A stretch of DNA of 43,674 bases, taken from NCBI GenBank assembly GCA_027604005.1, contig JADGJT010000124.1:4863-48536 (forward strand). Reading direction: 5' to 3'. Shown one piece after another: positions 11,185-21,405 of this stretch. The notes under the pieces are model-generated. The model was not told the DNA's origin. It ran no database searches and saw nothing but the letters and a program-made list of their open reading frames with translations. Origin of the DNA: Dinochytrium kinnereticum. Its lineage: Eukaryota > Chytridiomycota > Chytridiomycetes > Chytridiales > Chytridiaceae. The translations under genes were made by a program, and so were the position numbers. Positions within the stretch are counted from its first letter, which is position 1. Each line of letters begins with the position of its first letter.

Positions 11185-11896
11185 CTACGGGATGACCAGC
11201 GAAGGTGTTGATGAGATTTCAGGCTGCAGGGAAAGTTTGGAGTAGAACAAGGGAGGGGAAAGGAGAGGGCTGCGTTGAACTCACTTCTTCACGTCCAGTC
11301 AAAAGCCTCCTTCCTCTCAGCCCTTTTACAGCAGCTGGGTGGTATCCGCAGTTGGCATTCAACTCTCTGACCTTGGTGATGGGTCCAAACCTTTGAAGCA
11401 GGAGAAGGTCAAGTGTCGTTCCCCAATAAGAGAAGTAGATGAGCAAAGTCGTGATAGTGATTGAGATTGTTGGAAGCAGATAGCGGAAGGTTGGGTTTGA
11501 AGAAAACACTGCTGGTGAATGTCTTCCTTGTCGTGATTGTTGCGATGGAGGAGGTTTCTCTTTTTGCAGATGATTGTTTTGTGCTAGGTGATTGTTGTTG
11601 GTGGTCTGGGATTTACATGCGCGCAACAGCGCGAGTCTTTTTTTTTTGGTCCGACGATACGATGCAAGCGCTCGACCCACCTTTGGACCTCTCCGTTGGT
11701 GGTTGATGGCGTCAGGGATTGGCGGTGAAGGAAGAGAAGACGGCGTGCTCCAGCGGTGCTTCTCCCCTCCATCAGCATCATTGAGATCGTGTGGTTTGTC
11801 AAGAATTATTGGGGAGGTAGGAGAACTGAACAGTAGGTGTTTGCTGCAGCTGCGCAATGCTGGCGAGAGGGCTGCAGGCCCGTCATCGCTCTGCAT
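11185..11896 (-). CDS. Small single-pass membrane protein of unknown family
   Basis: I do not recognise this protein. Exon 1 runs to 11285 and ends GREE just before a GTGAGT donor. A 61-nt intron (11284–11224) ends in CTGCAG. A 13-codon last exon (11223–11185) reads PEISSTPSLVIP and stops. Starting at the ATG at 11896 (MQSDDGPAALSPALRSC) gives about 216 residues, but the frame stays open up to 12091 and in-frame ATGs further upstream are possible starts. The N-terminal two-thirds is polar and basic, including RRTKKKR. It is followed by one clear hydrophobic helix (YLLPTISITITTLLIYFSYW) and a short basic C-terminal tail. The intron with good consensus is the best evidence that the gene is real. 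It is divergent from the ECHDC1-like gene and could share its promoter. Confidence 0.5.
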
Positions 11897-12395
11897 GTGA
11901 TGCACGAGGGAGTGTATGCATGCACGCAGTGAGGGGTCGATGGACGGCATGCTCCCCTTCAAGCATAGCATGGAAATGGACGTCCCTACCCTGCCCTCCC
12001 CCCTTTCCCAATGCCTGAATCCCATCCCACCGAATGTCTCCTCCCATGCACGCGTCCCTTCCAATGTCTTCTCCCAGGCACAGACTGACACTGTCCAAGT
12101 GATTCTGATTCACACTCAATAAATAATTTTGAAAAACTCGCCTCTGCAGCCGAGCATTCGTCGGCCCCTCAACTCTTCACGCGGGCCAACTCACACCATC
12201 CCTGCACGCATCCCCGCCACCATCAGGCAGCTGCACTCACCGTTAACCGCCCCTACACTCGCCGCATAGACGCATCCATTCCATCACTCCCCCCTATCCA
12301 GCACAGCCTGGAAAAAAAGAAAGAAAAAGGAAGATAGCAAGACTATCCACACCCGGAAAACCAACGAACCTCGCATCAACCGTAGACCCTTAAAT
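11897..12395. promoter_or_regulatory. Divergent intergenic region between membrane protein and ECHDC1-like gene
   Basis: About 500 bases lie between two divergent starts. The stretch is C-rich on the plus strand and contains near-repeats of the words TGTCTCCTCCCATGCACGCG and TGTCTTCTCCCAGGCAC at about 12034–12080. I identify no TATA or CCAAT element with confidence. Confidence 0.4.
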
Positions 12396-13661
12396 ATGCC
12401 AGCGTCTCCTTTAACAACATCCGCCGCTCGAATCATCCGCACAAAATTCGCAAAACTTGGATCAGGCACCGTCACCCTTTCCCTTCCTCACTCTGTTCAC
12501 CATGTCCCCTCCCCGTCCGTGCACAAACCGTCAACGGCGAAAAGCCCCACGGAAGGTCATCAGAATGTCGCTGTTATCACGCTGCGGAATCATGCAAGGA
12601 AGAATGCATTGTCGCCGGCCATGATGGCGCAGTTTGCGGATGCAGTGGATCTTTTGGAGAGTGTTGTGGAGAGGGGGGAGAGGGAGGATGATGCTGCGTT
12701 TCCGCTTGTGGGGGTCGTTTTGCAGGGAGAGGGAACGACTTTTTGTTCAGGCTTTGGTAAGTTTCTTCAGCAAATGCTGGTTCTGGTTCTGTACAGTGTA
12801 TTTGCTTTCGTTTCGTTGTGATTCTAAGAATAATCCCTTCTTATTCTACACGTAAAATAAACAAAAGACCTCGGTGTAGCCGCGGAATCCTTTTTAACAT
12901 CGGAGTCAGGCGCCGAAATGTCCCTGCTCATGCACGATACGCTTAGTCGTCTGAGAAGGCTTCCTCTCATCTCTGTGGCTGCCGTTCAAGGTTATGCTCT
13001 TGGCGGAGGAGCTGAACTCATGACAGCATGTGATCTGAGAGTCGTTGATGAATCTGCTACTGTACGGTTTGTGCAAGTTAAGATGGGAGTTATTCCTGGG
13101 TGGCAAGGTAGGTCAACGTGTTGGACGATTACATTCCCTTTGAATTGCTTTTTGAGACTTTTGATGGCACAGTCCTCGTTGTTTCAGTGTTTATCATGAG
13201 GCGATGTTTCTTTTCATCGCTTCTAATGCCTCAGTCTCACACCATTTGCCTGCACACCTGACCGCTCGCTAACTCACATAATCTCACTAGGAGCCACAAG
13301 ACTGGCAAGCCTCGTTGGTCGGAACAATGCGCTCCGCCTTCTCGCAAGCGCCAAACCCCTTACTGGAACAGACTGTCACCTACTCGGACTTGCCGATGAA
13401 CTTGTCGCATCTCCCAAAGATGCTCCTTCAGCTGCAAAATCCATGCTTGACACTTGGACTGCACCTGAAAACGGCGGGGCCCCGGTTGCCATTCGTGGTG
13501 TGAAGAAGGTGATCTCGCGGTTCGATGAGGGTGGGGACATGGAGACCCAACTTGAGTTTGAGAGGGGTGTTTTTGGGGGGCTTTGGGGGGGGAAGGCTAA
13601 TGTTGAAGCTGTCTTGGGGGCGATGAAGAAGAAGACAGCGGCAGATGGAGGAGATGCCTAG
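12396..13661 (+). CDS. Crotonase-family protein, ethylmalonyl-CoA decarboxylase (ECHDC1)-like
   Basis: Three exons, 12396–12756, 12868–13107 and 13291–13661, give 323 residues. Crotonase landmarks are clear: NHARKNALSPAMM, the oxyanion-hole segments FCSGFDLG and GYALGGGAELMTACDLR, then RFVQVKMGVIPGWQGATRL. The block that follows (SLVGRNNALRLLASAKPL) and the C-terminal GVFGGLWGGKANVEAV match the ECHDC1 branch rather than mitochondrial enoyl-CoA hydratase. In animals ECHDC1 destroys ethylmalonyl-CoA (and methylmalonyl-CoA less well), side products of acetyl- and propionyl-CoA carboxylases. The first Glu of the hydratase pair is kept (GGGAEL), while the second position is Lys in QVKMG, which argues against simple hydration. 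The N-terminal 40 residues are Ser/Arg-rich without acidic residues and could be a mitochondrial presequence. The crotonase call is secure. The substrate is inferred from subfamily resemblance. Confidence 0.85.
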
Positions 13662-14273
13662 AAATGTTGTTTTTTTGCCTATTTAACGTCTTTCTTTTTG
13701 TTACTCCTTTTTTTCTTCATGTCTCTCCTCCAGTTGATTTATCAACCATCATGTTTGCATGTTGACCAAGAAACAAAAGCCCGGCCGGCCCTGTCTCGCT
13801 CGCATTTGCCAGCAGCTCAAACGGAAATGAAGGGCAGGCGCGCTTAACCAACCAACCAACCAACCTGCAGGCCTTTATTGCCACTGTTTTTATTATTTGG
13901 CGATGCTGAAACTGTTGAAGTACAGAACGTTGGGTTGCAAAAATTCGTGTTTTCTGGGGAAAAAAAGGTGCTACGCCCTCGCAGCACTCATTCCATTGGT
14001 GCGTCACGCTCGCCCTTTTGTTGAACTCCTCCCGCAAACGTCACAGCGTCCGCAGGCAGGCAGCGTGCGTGACGCATGCACCAGGGTGCGGCACGCGGGG
14101 GGGAAGGGGAAAAGTTGAGTGAAAGTGGCTGGGAGTAAACAAACCATAATCAGCGGCGTCTCCCTTGATTCTTTCCGCAAGGTGTTCTGCTGAAGGGAAT
14201 CTGCACACCTCCACCACCAAACTGCTAAGAGCGTCTTCACCCATCCACCTGCCCTCACTCACCGCTCAGCTCC
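13662..14273. promoter_or_regulatory. Upstream region of the RGS gene with three CRE-like words
   Basis: Within 77 bases lie TGCGTCA at 14000–14006, ACGTCA at 14038–14043 and TGACGCA at 14070–14076. The first and third are exact inverted copies. They sit roughly 200–275 bases before the RGS start codon and fit bZIP (CREB/ATF-type) half-sites. An (ACCA)n tract lies at 13847–13865. No coding frame here is convincing. The first part is the 3' flank of the ECHDC1-like gene. Confidence 0.45.
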
Positions 14274-16103
14274 ATGCCGGCACCCACGCTGCAACCTTTG
14301 TCGGTGCGTCCACATCCTCCCCCGCCTTCGTCAAGGCTGGACGCCACCAAAGTGGGGGGGAGGAGGCCTCAGCCTCCAGCGTCCGCCATTGCGTCCCTTG
14401 ACACACTTCTTTTGACGCTTTCAACGCTGAGCACGACCGCCACGGCCGGTGGGGGAGTCACCCCGATCACACCTTCACCGACCTCCACAGCTGGAAGGTT
14501 TTCCTACCCTGTTCCGTTATCTCCAAAGTCACCACTGACAGCTTCATCCGCGGGTGCCACTTTATTCACCTTCCACCACCACCATCATCATGTGCCTTCT
14601 AATGCTGGTGGGGTGTTGGTGACAACGGGAAGTGGGGAGATGAAGCGACGGAGCTTGCATGCCAGAAACTCTTCAACGGCTGCCACGATTAGTTCGGAGA
14701 GGTCAATGGGGGAGGTTGGAGATGGGGTTTGGGCGGCTGTTGAGACGCCTGTTGTTGGGGAAGCTCCGACGACGGGATTTTTTGAGGTTGCTTCAAGTGT
14801 TGGGTCCATGTCTGTTCAGCTGTCGGGGGTTGAGGTTGTGGAGGATGAGATTGTTATCGTTGAGGATGGAACGACGCCAATGAGCAGCGTTACAAGGTGA
14901 GTGTTTGTTTTATAACTTCATTTTGTTCTTAGAATGTGATTCTTTTATCGATGCTTTTTACTTTGGTTGCATCTTCTTAAAGCGACAGGACGCTGACCTT
15001 CTTTTTTTTCCCCTCTGTTCTTATGCTTCTTTGCTAGATTCGGATACTCCCCTCCACCCGTTAAGCATTCCGTTCCCACCACCATCTTCTTGGCCTCCAT
15101 CCCATCTAACGACCCCCCGCCTTCCTTCACTCGAGACCCCCAAGATCCCACTCCCCCAACCGCCCTTTTAAATGAAGAGCGAGATCCACCCCTCCGAATA
15201 GACTCTCTGTCTGGCCGGAAAATGAGTGCTCGGCATGCCTTGTCCCCAGAACGAAGAGAAGGTGCCAGGGTGGCGCCGTCTGAAAGAAGTGCGAGATCTC
15301 GAGAAGCCGTGACGTTGGAACAGAGGATGGAGAGGCAAGCCATGTCACCTGAAGGTGTCCGTCAAGCCATGTCACCAGACCGTAAGACATCACCGAGGCA
15401 GCCTATTTCACCAGATCGACGATCTTCTCCGCAGGCAGGGGAAGATGCGATTTCACCAAGGAGAGCAACCGATACGGTGAACGCGATGCCAATGAAGCCC
15501 TCTCCGACAGCGTCATCCGCCAAAAAGGATTCGTTTGCCCAAACAATGCGTTCACCAGACCTCTACGCTTCCTTTAAAGCCTTCACGACGTCCGAACATT
15601 GCTCTGAAAATCTCACCTTTCTGGAACACCTCACGTCCTTGGACCGAAAACGGGGACAAGAAGAAACTCCTCTCGCAGCTTCACGTACTCTCGATCGATT
15701 CCTGGGATTGGAGTCACAGGCGACAGACGTTCAGTTCACAGAGATTCCTCTCTATGTTCATCTCTACTCGACGTTTATTCGGGAAGGCGCGCCCCTTGAA
15801 CTTAATATCCCCGATTCGGTTCGACGGGACATCAAGGCTTGGGTTTTGGCTTGGCAGAGTGGTGAGTCTATGGTCGGATCTGATTCGACGTTGTTTGATT
15901 TGGCGGCGGATGAGGTGATTAGAATGGTTTATAGGGACGTTTTCCCGAGGTTTTTGGTTAGGGCTGCTCCTGTGAAAGCTGAGGAGGAGGAGAGGGGGAG
16001 GCGAAGGGCCGGGAGCTTGGGGGGTGGTAGGGTTACTGGAGGTGGGAGAGAGAGGTCAAAGAGTCAGGGGAGGTTTGCTTGGTTGAATCGGTTCATTGAG
16101 TAA
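14274..16103 (+). CDS. RGS-domain protein (regulator of heterotrimeric G-protein signalling)
   Basis: Two exons, 14274–14896 and 15038–16103, joined at an AG|A codon, give 562 residues. The N-terminal 400 residues are disordered and rich in Ser, Pro and Thr, with a six-His run. Around residues 255–320 there is an array of Ser-Pro sites in near-repeats such as RQAMSPEG, RQAMSPDR and RQPISPDR. The RGS box follows at about 390–510. It begins SPDLYASFKAFTTSEHCSEN with FLEHL, then has a YSTFIREGAPLELNIP centre and ends VIRMVYRDVFPRFL. Such domains speed GTP hydrolysis by G-alpha subunits. The C-terminus is basic and ends GRFAWLNRFIE. The Ser-Pro array is a likely target of MAP or cyclin-dependent kinases. 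CRE-like words upstream suggest possible cAMP feedback. The domain call is confident. The G-alpha partner is unknown. Confidence 0.85.
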
Positions 16104-17139
16104 TCTCGACCCTTTTGTTTGTTGGTTCTCTCTGCATTATGGTGTTCGCTTTTCTCTGTTATATTCTGCATACCTTCTTTCAGTTTGTTCTTTTTGCTTG
16201 TCTCATTGATCCATCTCACTTTCATCATTTCGTTTTTATCTGTTTCATCTCTCTTTTCATGCCACCTCAGTTTTATTCCTTTTGAATGGCCTCCTGGCTG
16301 GTCCAGAGGCTAGCTTCCAAATGGTAGTTTGTTCTTTTTTTTCTTTCACCAACCCTGCATGTACATTTCACAGTCGAAAACAAGCTTTTATATGCCGACA
16401 CCTTTACCTTGCGTGATTCGTTTAGATTCTATTTTGGCCTAGACATGGATTCAAGCTCAAAGGTGCTTGAAAAAAAAAAAGAAAAAGAAAAGAAGAAAAA
16501 AAGAAAGAAAGAAAAAGAAAAAAAAAAGAAGAGATCCAAGTGAAAGATATTGAGAATCTTTCTCGGTCGCCGTAAGCAAGACCAAATAGGCACCTTTTCT
16601 TACTTTAATATGGGCTTTACGGACGTTTCGAAGAAAAAAGAAGAAAAAAAGCAAACCAAAAACCAGAGGACAAGAAAAGTAACTAAAAGGAAGCGCAAGT
16701 TCAATCTTTTGCGAGATTGCATATATTCGTCTCTAAAACCACAGGTAAAAAAAGCGGAAGAGAGAGAACAAAACGACAAAGAGAAAAAGACAACACAAAT
16801 CCAACCAAAGAAATACACCTAAGAGCAAGGGAAAGTGAAAATCAACAAGATGGTAAGTAAAGACTACACCCCCTAATTCATAAAAACAGAAAAGCCAAGA
16901 CGCCTCAGGCCTGTTTCAATGTGCCCACCACAACCCACTAAAGTGCATAAATACATCCCCGTCTCAAAATCATCCTTTGACGCCCTCAAAATAAAAGCAG
17001 CAGCCCAACGGTAAAATGCGAAGGGTAAATTATTCTTGATATATGAAAATCGAACGGCCTAAAGAAAAAATCAAGTTCCGTGTGGGATCTAACTCATCAT
17101 CGGTGTGAGGACCCAGATGACAACCCTGTCTTTAGTCTT
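16104..17139. other. Convergent intergenic region with purine-rich tract
   Basis: The region lies between the stops of the convergent RGS and Y14 genes. The first 250 bases are T/C-rich, followed by an A/G-only tract of about 70 bases (16468–16535) made of AAAG-like words. Frames here are low-complexity translations. I see no RNA gene or coding sequence. Confidence 0.6.
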
Positions 17140-18393
17140 TTACCGGCCTCCCCTAAGCCAGAATTAAAAGTAGATGAAGGGTTAATGATGAGCAAGAAGA
17201 TAAAAAACATATAGCCGAGCGTAGAAACAGTCGAGAGATGCATGGATTTTATACCTCCTTCTTCCACCATCACCGCCACCACCACCACCACCACCGCTAG
17301 GCCCTCGAATGAACGCAAAATCGGCAGTGATCTTCTGTCCCAAGAAATCAGTCTGTGAAGTCGCATCAATAGCCGCCTTGGCCTCCTTGTAAGTCTCGTA
17401 CTCAACCAAAGCGTATCCCTACGATAACGTATGAAAATAAAAAGAGAGGTTTAAAATATGCGCTTGGGTAGAGGAGAAATTAGCAAACTGACCTTAACGA
17501 AACCAGTACGACGATCGAGATTTAAATGAAGGTTCTTGATCTCCCCGAATTCAGCAAACTTTTCTTGAACGTCTTCTTCCTGGGCTTCTTCGTGGATGCC
17601 AGAGACGACGACAATCCAACCCTCAACAGCTATCAACGACATTAGCAAAAATACCTCCCCAAGCCATTACGAGGAATATGAATAAATAGAGAATGATTAA
17701 ACATACATCGTTGTGCCTTCCCGGTTCCATCCTCGGCAACGGTATCAAAGTTAACGTTGGATAGGACGTTTTCGCGGTCTGATTTTATGGAAAGGAAAGG
17801 GAGGTGAGGATTCTTTCATGGAAGCGTTTCAGGAATTTTTCTGTTGATCCCACCTGCTGCACGGCCTTCAAATCCTCTTCCTTTCCGCCGGGTGGCTCCA
17901 GACTTGAGCTTGGAGGTCTCGTCTGGAAGAATGGAAAAGAAAGGTGGTTGTCAGAAAGGTTGACTCTCCCGCGAAGAATTGTTCGTCGAGCAATGGTCAA
18001 AGAAGGTGTCCATGTGATGTTTCCAGCTTTGCGTGGAGGATGAAATGGAACAATGCCTCCTGCTTGCTATTTGAAATGTATGCTCTCCTTCCTCTCATGA
18101 CGCCAAGCTCTCATTCCCTTCCAACTCAATCACAACAAACCCGGCTGAGAGACAGCCGCATGGATGCGAATCATCGCTGCAGGTTTAACTCCAATAATGC
18201 TAATCCAATACCCATTGCATGTCCAACGCATGCCATCCCTCCGTCCAGCCCGTGTTCGAGCATGCACCGAAAACCACCGATATCGCCCCCCCCACGAAAA
18301 CGACAGAGGCGAAGTTCGCTAACCATCGACCACCATGTCGTCGGCTCCAGGCTCGAGGTCCACGGAGATGGCAAAGTTCTCGCTGGTGCTCAT
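17140..18393 (-). CDS. RBM8A: Y14 / RBM8A, RNA-binding core subunit of the exon junction complex
   Basis: Six exons: 18393–18324, 17922–17854, 17778–17707, 17629–17493, 17418–17255 and 17152–17140. They give 174 residues, the same length as the human protein. The N-terminus [19 protein letters not shown] is acidic. It is followed by [16 protein letters not shown], matching the KLKEKAKKRKGRGF stretch of animal Y14. The RRM starts [20 protein letters not shown], includes [20 protein letters not shown] and [12 protein letters not shown], and ends FAFIRGPS. A Gly-rich tail ends RRRGGR, encoded partly by a 13-nt final exon. Y14 pairs with Mago, and the dimer locks eIF4A3 on spliced mRNA about 24 nt upstream of exon junctions. 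Its presence fits this intron-rich genome. The first intron is about 400 nt, long for this window. The assignment is very secure. Confidence 0.95.
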
Positions 18394-18742
18394 GGCTTCT
18401 TTGTGTGGTGCTGAGCGGATGGATGGGTTCAATTTCTTTTTTCTGCGGCAAAAATTGAAAAGTTATTTGCTGGAGGTGTTGGGTAAGGAATATCTCGCGT
18501 TTTTATGGATGGTGTTTACGCGTTATTTGGTTGTTACGGCAAGTCTTGGACGCGACGGTAAGAAGCTGCTACTTATATTGGGTATGTACATTACGATGCG
18601 GACTCACAGACCGAAAGCACAAAAAAACAACAGCAAATAAGAGAGAAAGGTGAGGTGCTTCCTTCCAAACCACATCCTCTGCAAAAACTTCACTCTCTCT
18701 CTTCTCTCTGCACCAAACAGCCGATCAGTACCATAGAACGAT
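18394..18742. other. Intergenic: Y14 upstream region
   Basis: About 350 bases lie between the start of the minus-strand Y14 gene and the stop of the next minus-strand gene. A plus-strand open frame overlaps the Y14 start, but I judge it a shadow. No specific regulatory word is recognised. Confidence 0.5.
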
Positions 18743-19564
18743 TCAATCCTGCGAATTTTCCACCTTCCTCCAAGCCATCTTTGTGAAATCCGCGCTGGTG
18801 CTTCCAAACATCTCACAGCTCGACCTTCCCCCCCACCTCCACCCATACTCCTGAGCAGTAGTCACCGGAAACCTCTTGTCCAACTCAACCCTTTGGTGAT
18901 TTCTAAACCTTCTCCTTCCCTCAACAGAGGGCGGAGCATTCACATTGCTAGGAAGTTTTGCAGCCGCCGAAGCGATGGTGGCTATGGTCGTTTTGTGTCC
19001 TTGAACGCTGCTGCTGGATTGCGTGAACCTGTTTTTTCGGTAGTTGTCGCGATCCCCGGTTACTTTGAGGGTGGCGGGTGTGTATATTTCAGGAGTCTCT
19101 GGACGGGGCGTGAGAGGGTTGTGGGTTGGGGGGTTGATGATGCTGTAGACGGCCCATTTGGTTATCTGTATTGCAATTGTTTAGAGTGAGTATTGTTGTC
19201 TGTTGTTTGCGACATAGGAGATATGTCGTGCTTACCGGTCGAGTGTTGCTGCCTTGCCTCTGCCCTGCCTTTGCCTGGTTTCTTGGATCCGAGAGGGCCC
19301 ACCAGGCTTCGCTCCATTCTTTTGGCTGAGTGGCCTGCAGGATCGCTCCCTCCTTATCGACCCTTCACAATATCACGAACGTACCATTAGGCGCAGTCGG
19401 AGGGATAAGAATGAAAAAAAGGCACATCATGTAACTGAATCTATGGGATTTGTTGTTGTTGGAACTGGCTCTTACCATGCTTGATTCCGGTTCAGCAATG
19501 AATGCCCGGGTGCCAGCACCAGGGGCTTCTTTTTAAGCCGGTCTGCTGCCGGAAGAGTCAGCAT
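18743..19564 (-). CDS. Candidate ciliary/axonemal protein with FAM183 (CFAP144)-like C-terminus
   Basis: Three exons, 19564–19476, 19362–19236 and 19165–18743, join in phase to 212 residues starting MLTLPAADRLKKKPLVL. The N-terminal half contains PKEWSEAWWALSDPRNQAKA, which I cannot place. The second half has INPPTHNPLTPRPETPE, then a basic stretch. It ends LDKRFPVTTAQEYGWRW and FGSTSADFTKMAWRK. The pair 'basic–FP…T.AQEYGW' plus a terminal '…DFTKMAW' resembles the FAM183/CFAP144 family, microtubule inner proteins of motile axonemes. The protein is small, basic and lacks a signal peptide or membrane segment, as expected for that group. If correct it would act in the zoospore flagellum. The exon structure is well supported by splice consensus and phase. 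The family name is a motif-level guess, since the N-terminal half does not match. Confidence 0.6.
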
Positions 19565-20222
19565 AGCCGAAGGCTCAGATCTCCGTTTTTAATAACGTCC
19601 CAGCTCTTCAAAGATTTCGTTGAGTATGGTCCAGCTCCCCGTCTGGTACGCTATCCTCGCTATTTCAATTCGGTCTCAACAGCGACTCGAAAATTATAGA
19701 AAGCTCTCCGTTTACGTCCCTCCCCGATAGTTACTTTTACAAGATCTCGTCCCCACTTAACAACACATAAAAAATTCCCCCAACTCCCTCGATTCGCTTT
19801 CGCTCCACAGAAAGCAACTTTCTACAGGCAAGATGATAAAAAATAGAAGGCCAAGCTGCCCATTAAACCATGACACCAAATAGGGCCGAGCTCCCGCCCG
19901 GTCACCAGCAAATCCTTCACCGGAAATATTGCCTCCATGACCCGCTCAGATCCAAAAAACAATGGGACGCGTGATTGGGGCGACGCGTTCTGAATGAACC
20001 AGACGTGCGGGGGATTGATTGGGATTGCCATGCACATCTCTCTGTGCTTACTTACCTCGAGCGTTTTCTTCCGCTGGCGTGGTCAGGTTGTGAATGGTTT
20101 CTTGGAGTTGAGACGAGGGTGGGGGTTGGAGGGGTTCTTAGGAATCTTGTTCGTTGCTTTTCACTTTGAAATATTTATTATTTTTTTCTTTGGGTGGAAA
20201 AAGAGAAAACAAAACGTTCAAC
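19565..20222. promoter_or_regulatory. Divergent intergenic region
   Basis: About 660 bases separate the starts of the candidate ciliary gene (minus) and a small plus-strand gene. A 71-codon minus-strand frame (19822–20037) is present but has no family match and lies upstream of a gene start. No confident promoter words were found. Confidence 0.45.
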
Positions 20223-20506
20223 ATGCCTCCTTCGTTCACCGGCATTCGACACGCTCTTCGCACTTCGCCGGCTGCTTTTGTGCATGCTGTAGGTGGCGGA
20301 CGGTCTGGGGCGGGGGTGGCGGCGGCTCGGGCTGGATGTTTGTTTAATGCTGCGGCTGGACCGCGGATGGTAAGTTTGCTTTGGGGTGTTTTTTTAAAAA
20401 GTTCTTTGCTACCGACTGCCTTTTATCTTTCTTTCTTTTGATTGCGTAAGGTTGTTAATGTTACGGGTCGTTTTTACTTGAATGGAATGCACTTTGTTGC
20501 TTTATT

Positions 20507-20538
<32 letters not shown>

Positions 20539-20901
20539 TTTTTTGTCTGAACAGAGGGTTGGTTGACTTTTTGCAGTCGTAACTGAGAAGCATTCAGCAG
20601 AATCCGCATCCGCTTAGCCTTCCTCAGACTCGCTCTATATTCTCTCCTCTCAAAATATACGTCCTCCCCTTAAAACAAATGACTAACCTTGGTCAACCCC
20701 CAACAGACACCACCCCCAACAACACCACTCTCATCCCCCTTCTCCACAGCAACTCCCTCCCCAACTCCCTCGCAATTCCTCTCCGCAACCACATCCTCGC
20801 CTCTTACCGCCGCAGCAGCTTCAGCCATCACGAATCCTCGCGGCGGTGCCTCGTTGAGTTGCTTGGTGGCTTGGTACCAAGGGCTGATGGATGATGCTTA
20901 A
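20223..20901 (+). CDS. Small protein with mitochondrial-presequence-like N-terminus, unknown family
   Basis: Two exons, 20223–20369 and 20707–20901, join after ATG|ACA to give 113 residues. I do not recognise the family. Exon 1 encodes MPPSFTGIRHALRTSPAAF and onward to residue 49. It is rich in Ala, Gly, Arg and Ser with no acidic residue, the pattern of a mitochondrial targeting sequence. Exon 2 is Thr/Pro/Ser-rich, then Ala-rich, and ends LVAWYQGLMDDA. The intron has a GTAAGT donor and carries a (TTTC)8 tract. The gene is divergent from the candidate ciliary gene. The codon choice of exon 1 and the good donor support a real gene. The exact acceptor, and whether there is a further exon, remain uncertain. 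Confidence 0.5.
20505..20536 (+). repeat. (TTTC)8 microsatellite
   Basis: Eight head-to-tail copies of TTTC lie inside the intron of the small plus-strand gene. They merge into a T run and contribute to the pyrimidine tract before the acceptor. Confidence 0.9.
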
Positions 20902-21405
20902 CGAGGCTAAGGTCGTGTTTTTTGGTTGAATTTTTGTATGGAGGAGTGTGCGCAGGTCGGGAAGTGAATGGATTAGAGGGTTGGGTTGGAAAAGGGAGTG
21001 AATGGGCCGGCTAAGGCGATACTTTTTGTGAGGCGGGGTTCAGAAGAGGATGGCTGCTGAGAGCTTTTACATTTGCACTGCCTGCCTTCCATTTTCGTCG
21101 ATATTTGTGTTTACGCACCTGAGGGATCGGGAATGGGTTGACTCTCCGGATGGAATTGTGAATGGTGGTTACTTTACGCTACTTTCAAAGTGTATTTTTG
21201 GGAAATGGGATAAAACTCCTCAGCAAACTTGACAATAATAAGCATAGCCCATTAAGACATGGACCAAACGGACCAACCAAGAAAAACAACAACAAGATAT
21301 ATAAGGTTGGCTCTATAGGAGATCATAAAAACAAAAAGAAAAATAGCTATCAAAAGCACGGCAAATTCTAAGGGAAAAAGCGGGTAACCAGACAGCAAAT
21401 CTCGC
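20902..21405. other. Convergent intergenic region
   Basis: The 500 bases between the small plus-strand gene and the stop of the minus-strand ABC transporter are A/T-rich towards the transporter side. No gene, RNA or repeat is seen. Confidence 0.55.

Noticed and set aside
17944..18414. 156-codon plus-strand frame opposite Y14
   Set aside because: It is antisense to Y14 exons 1–2 and its first intron, with a Ser/Pro-rich shadow composition.
19822..20037. 71-codon minus-strand frame (MCMAIPINPPHVWFIQ…)
   Set aside because: No family resemblance and no clear splice partners. It lies in a divergent upstream region. It could be a 5' exon but I cannot support it.
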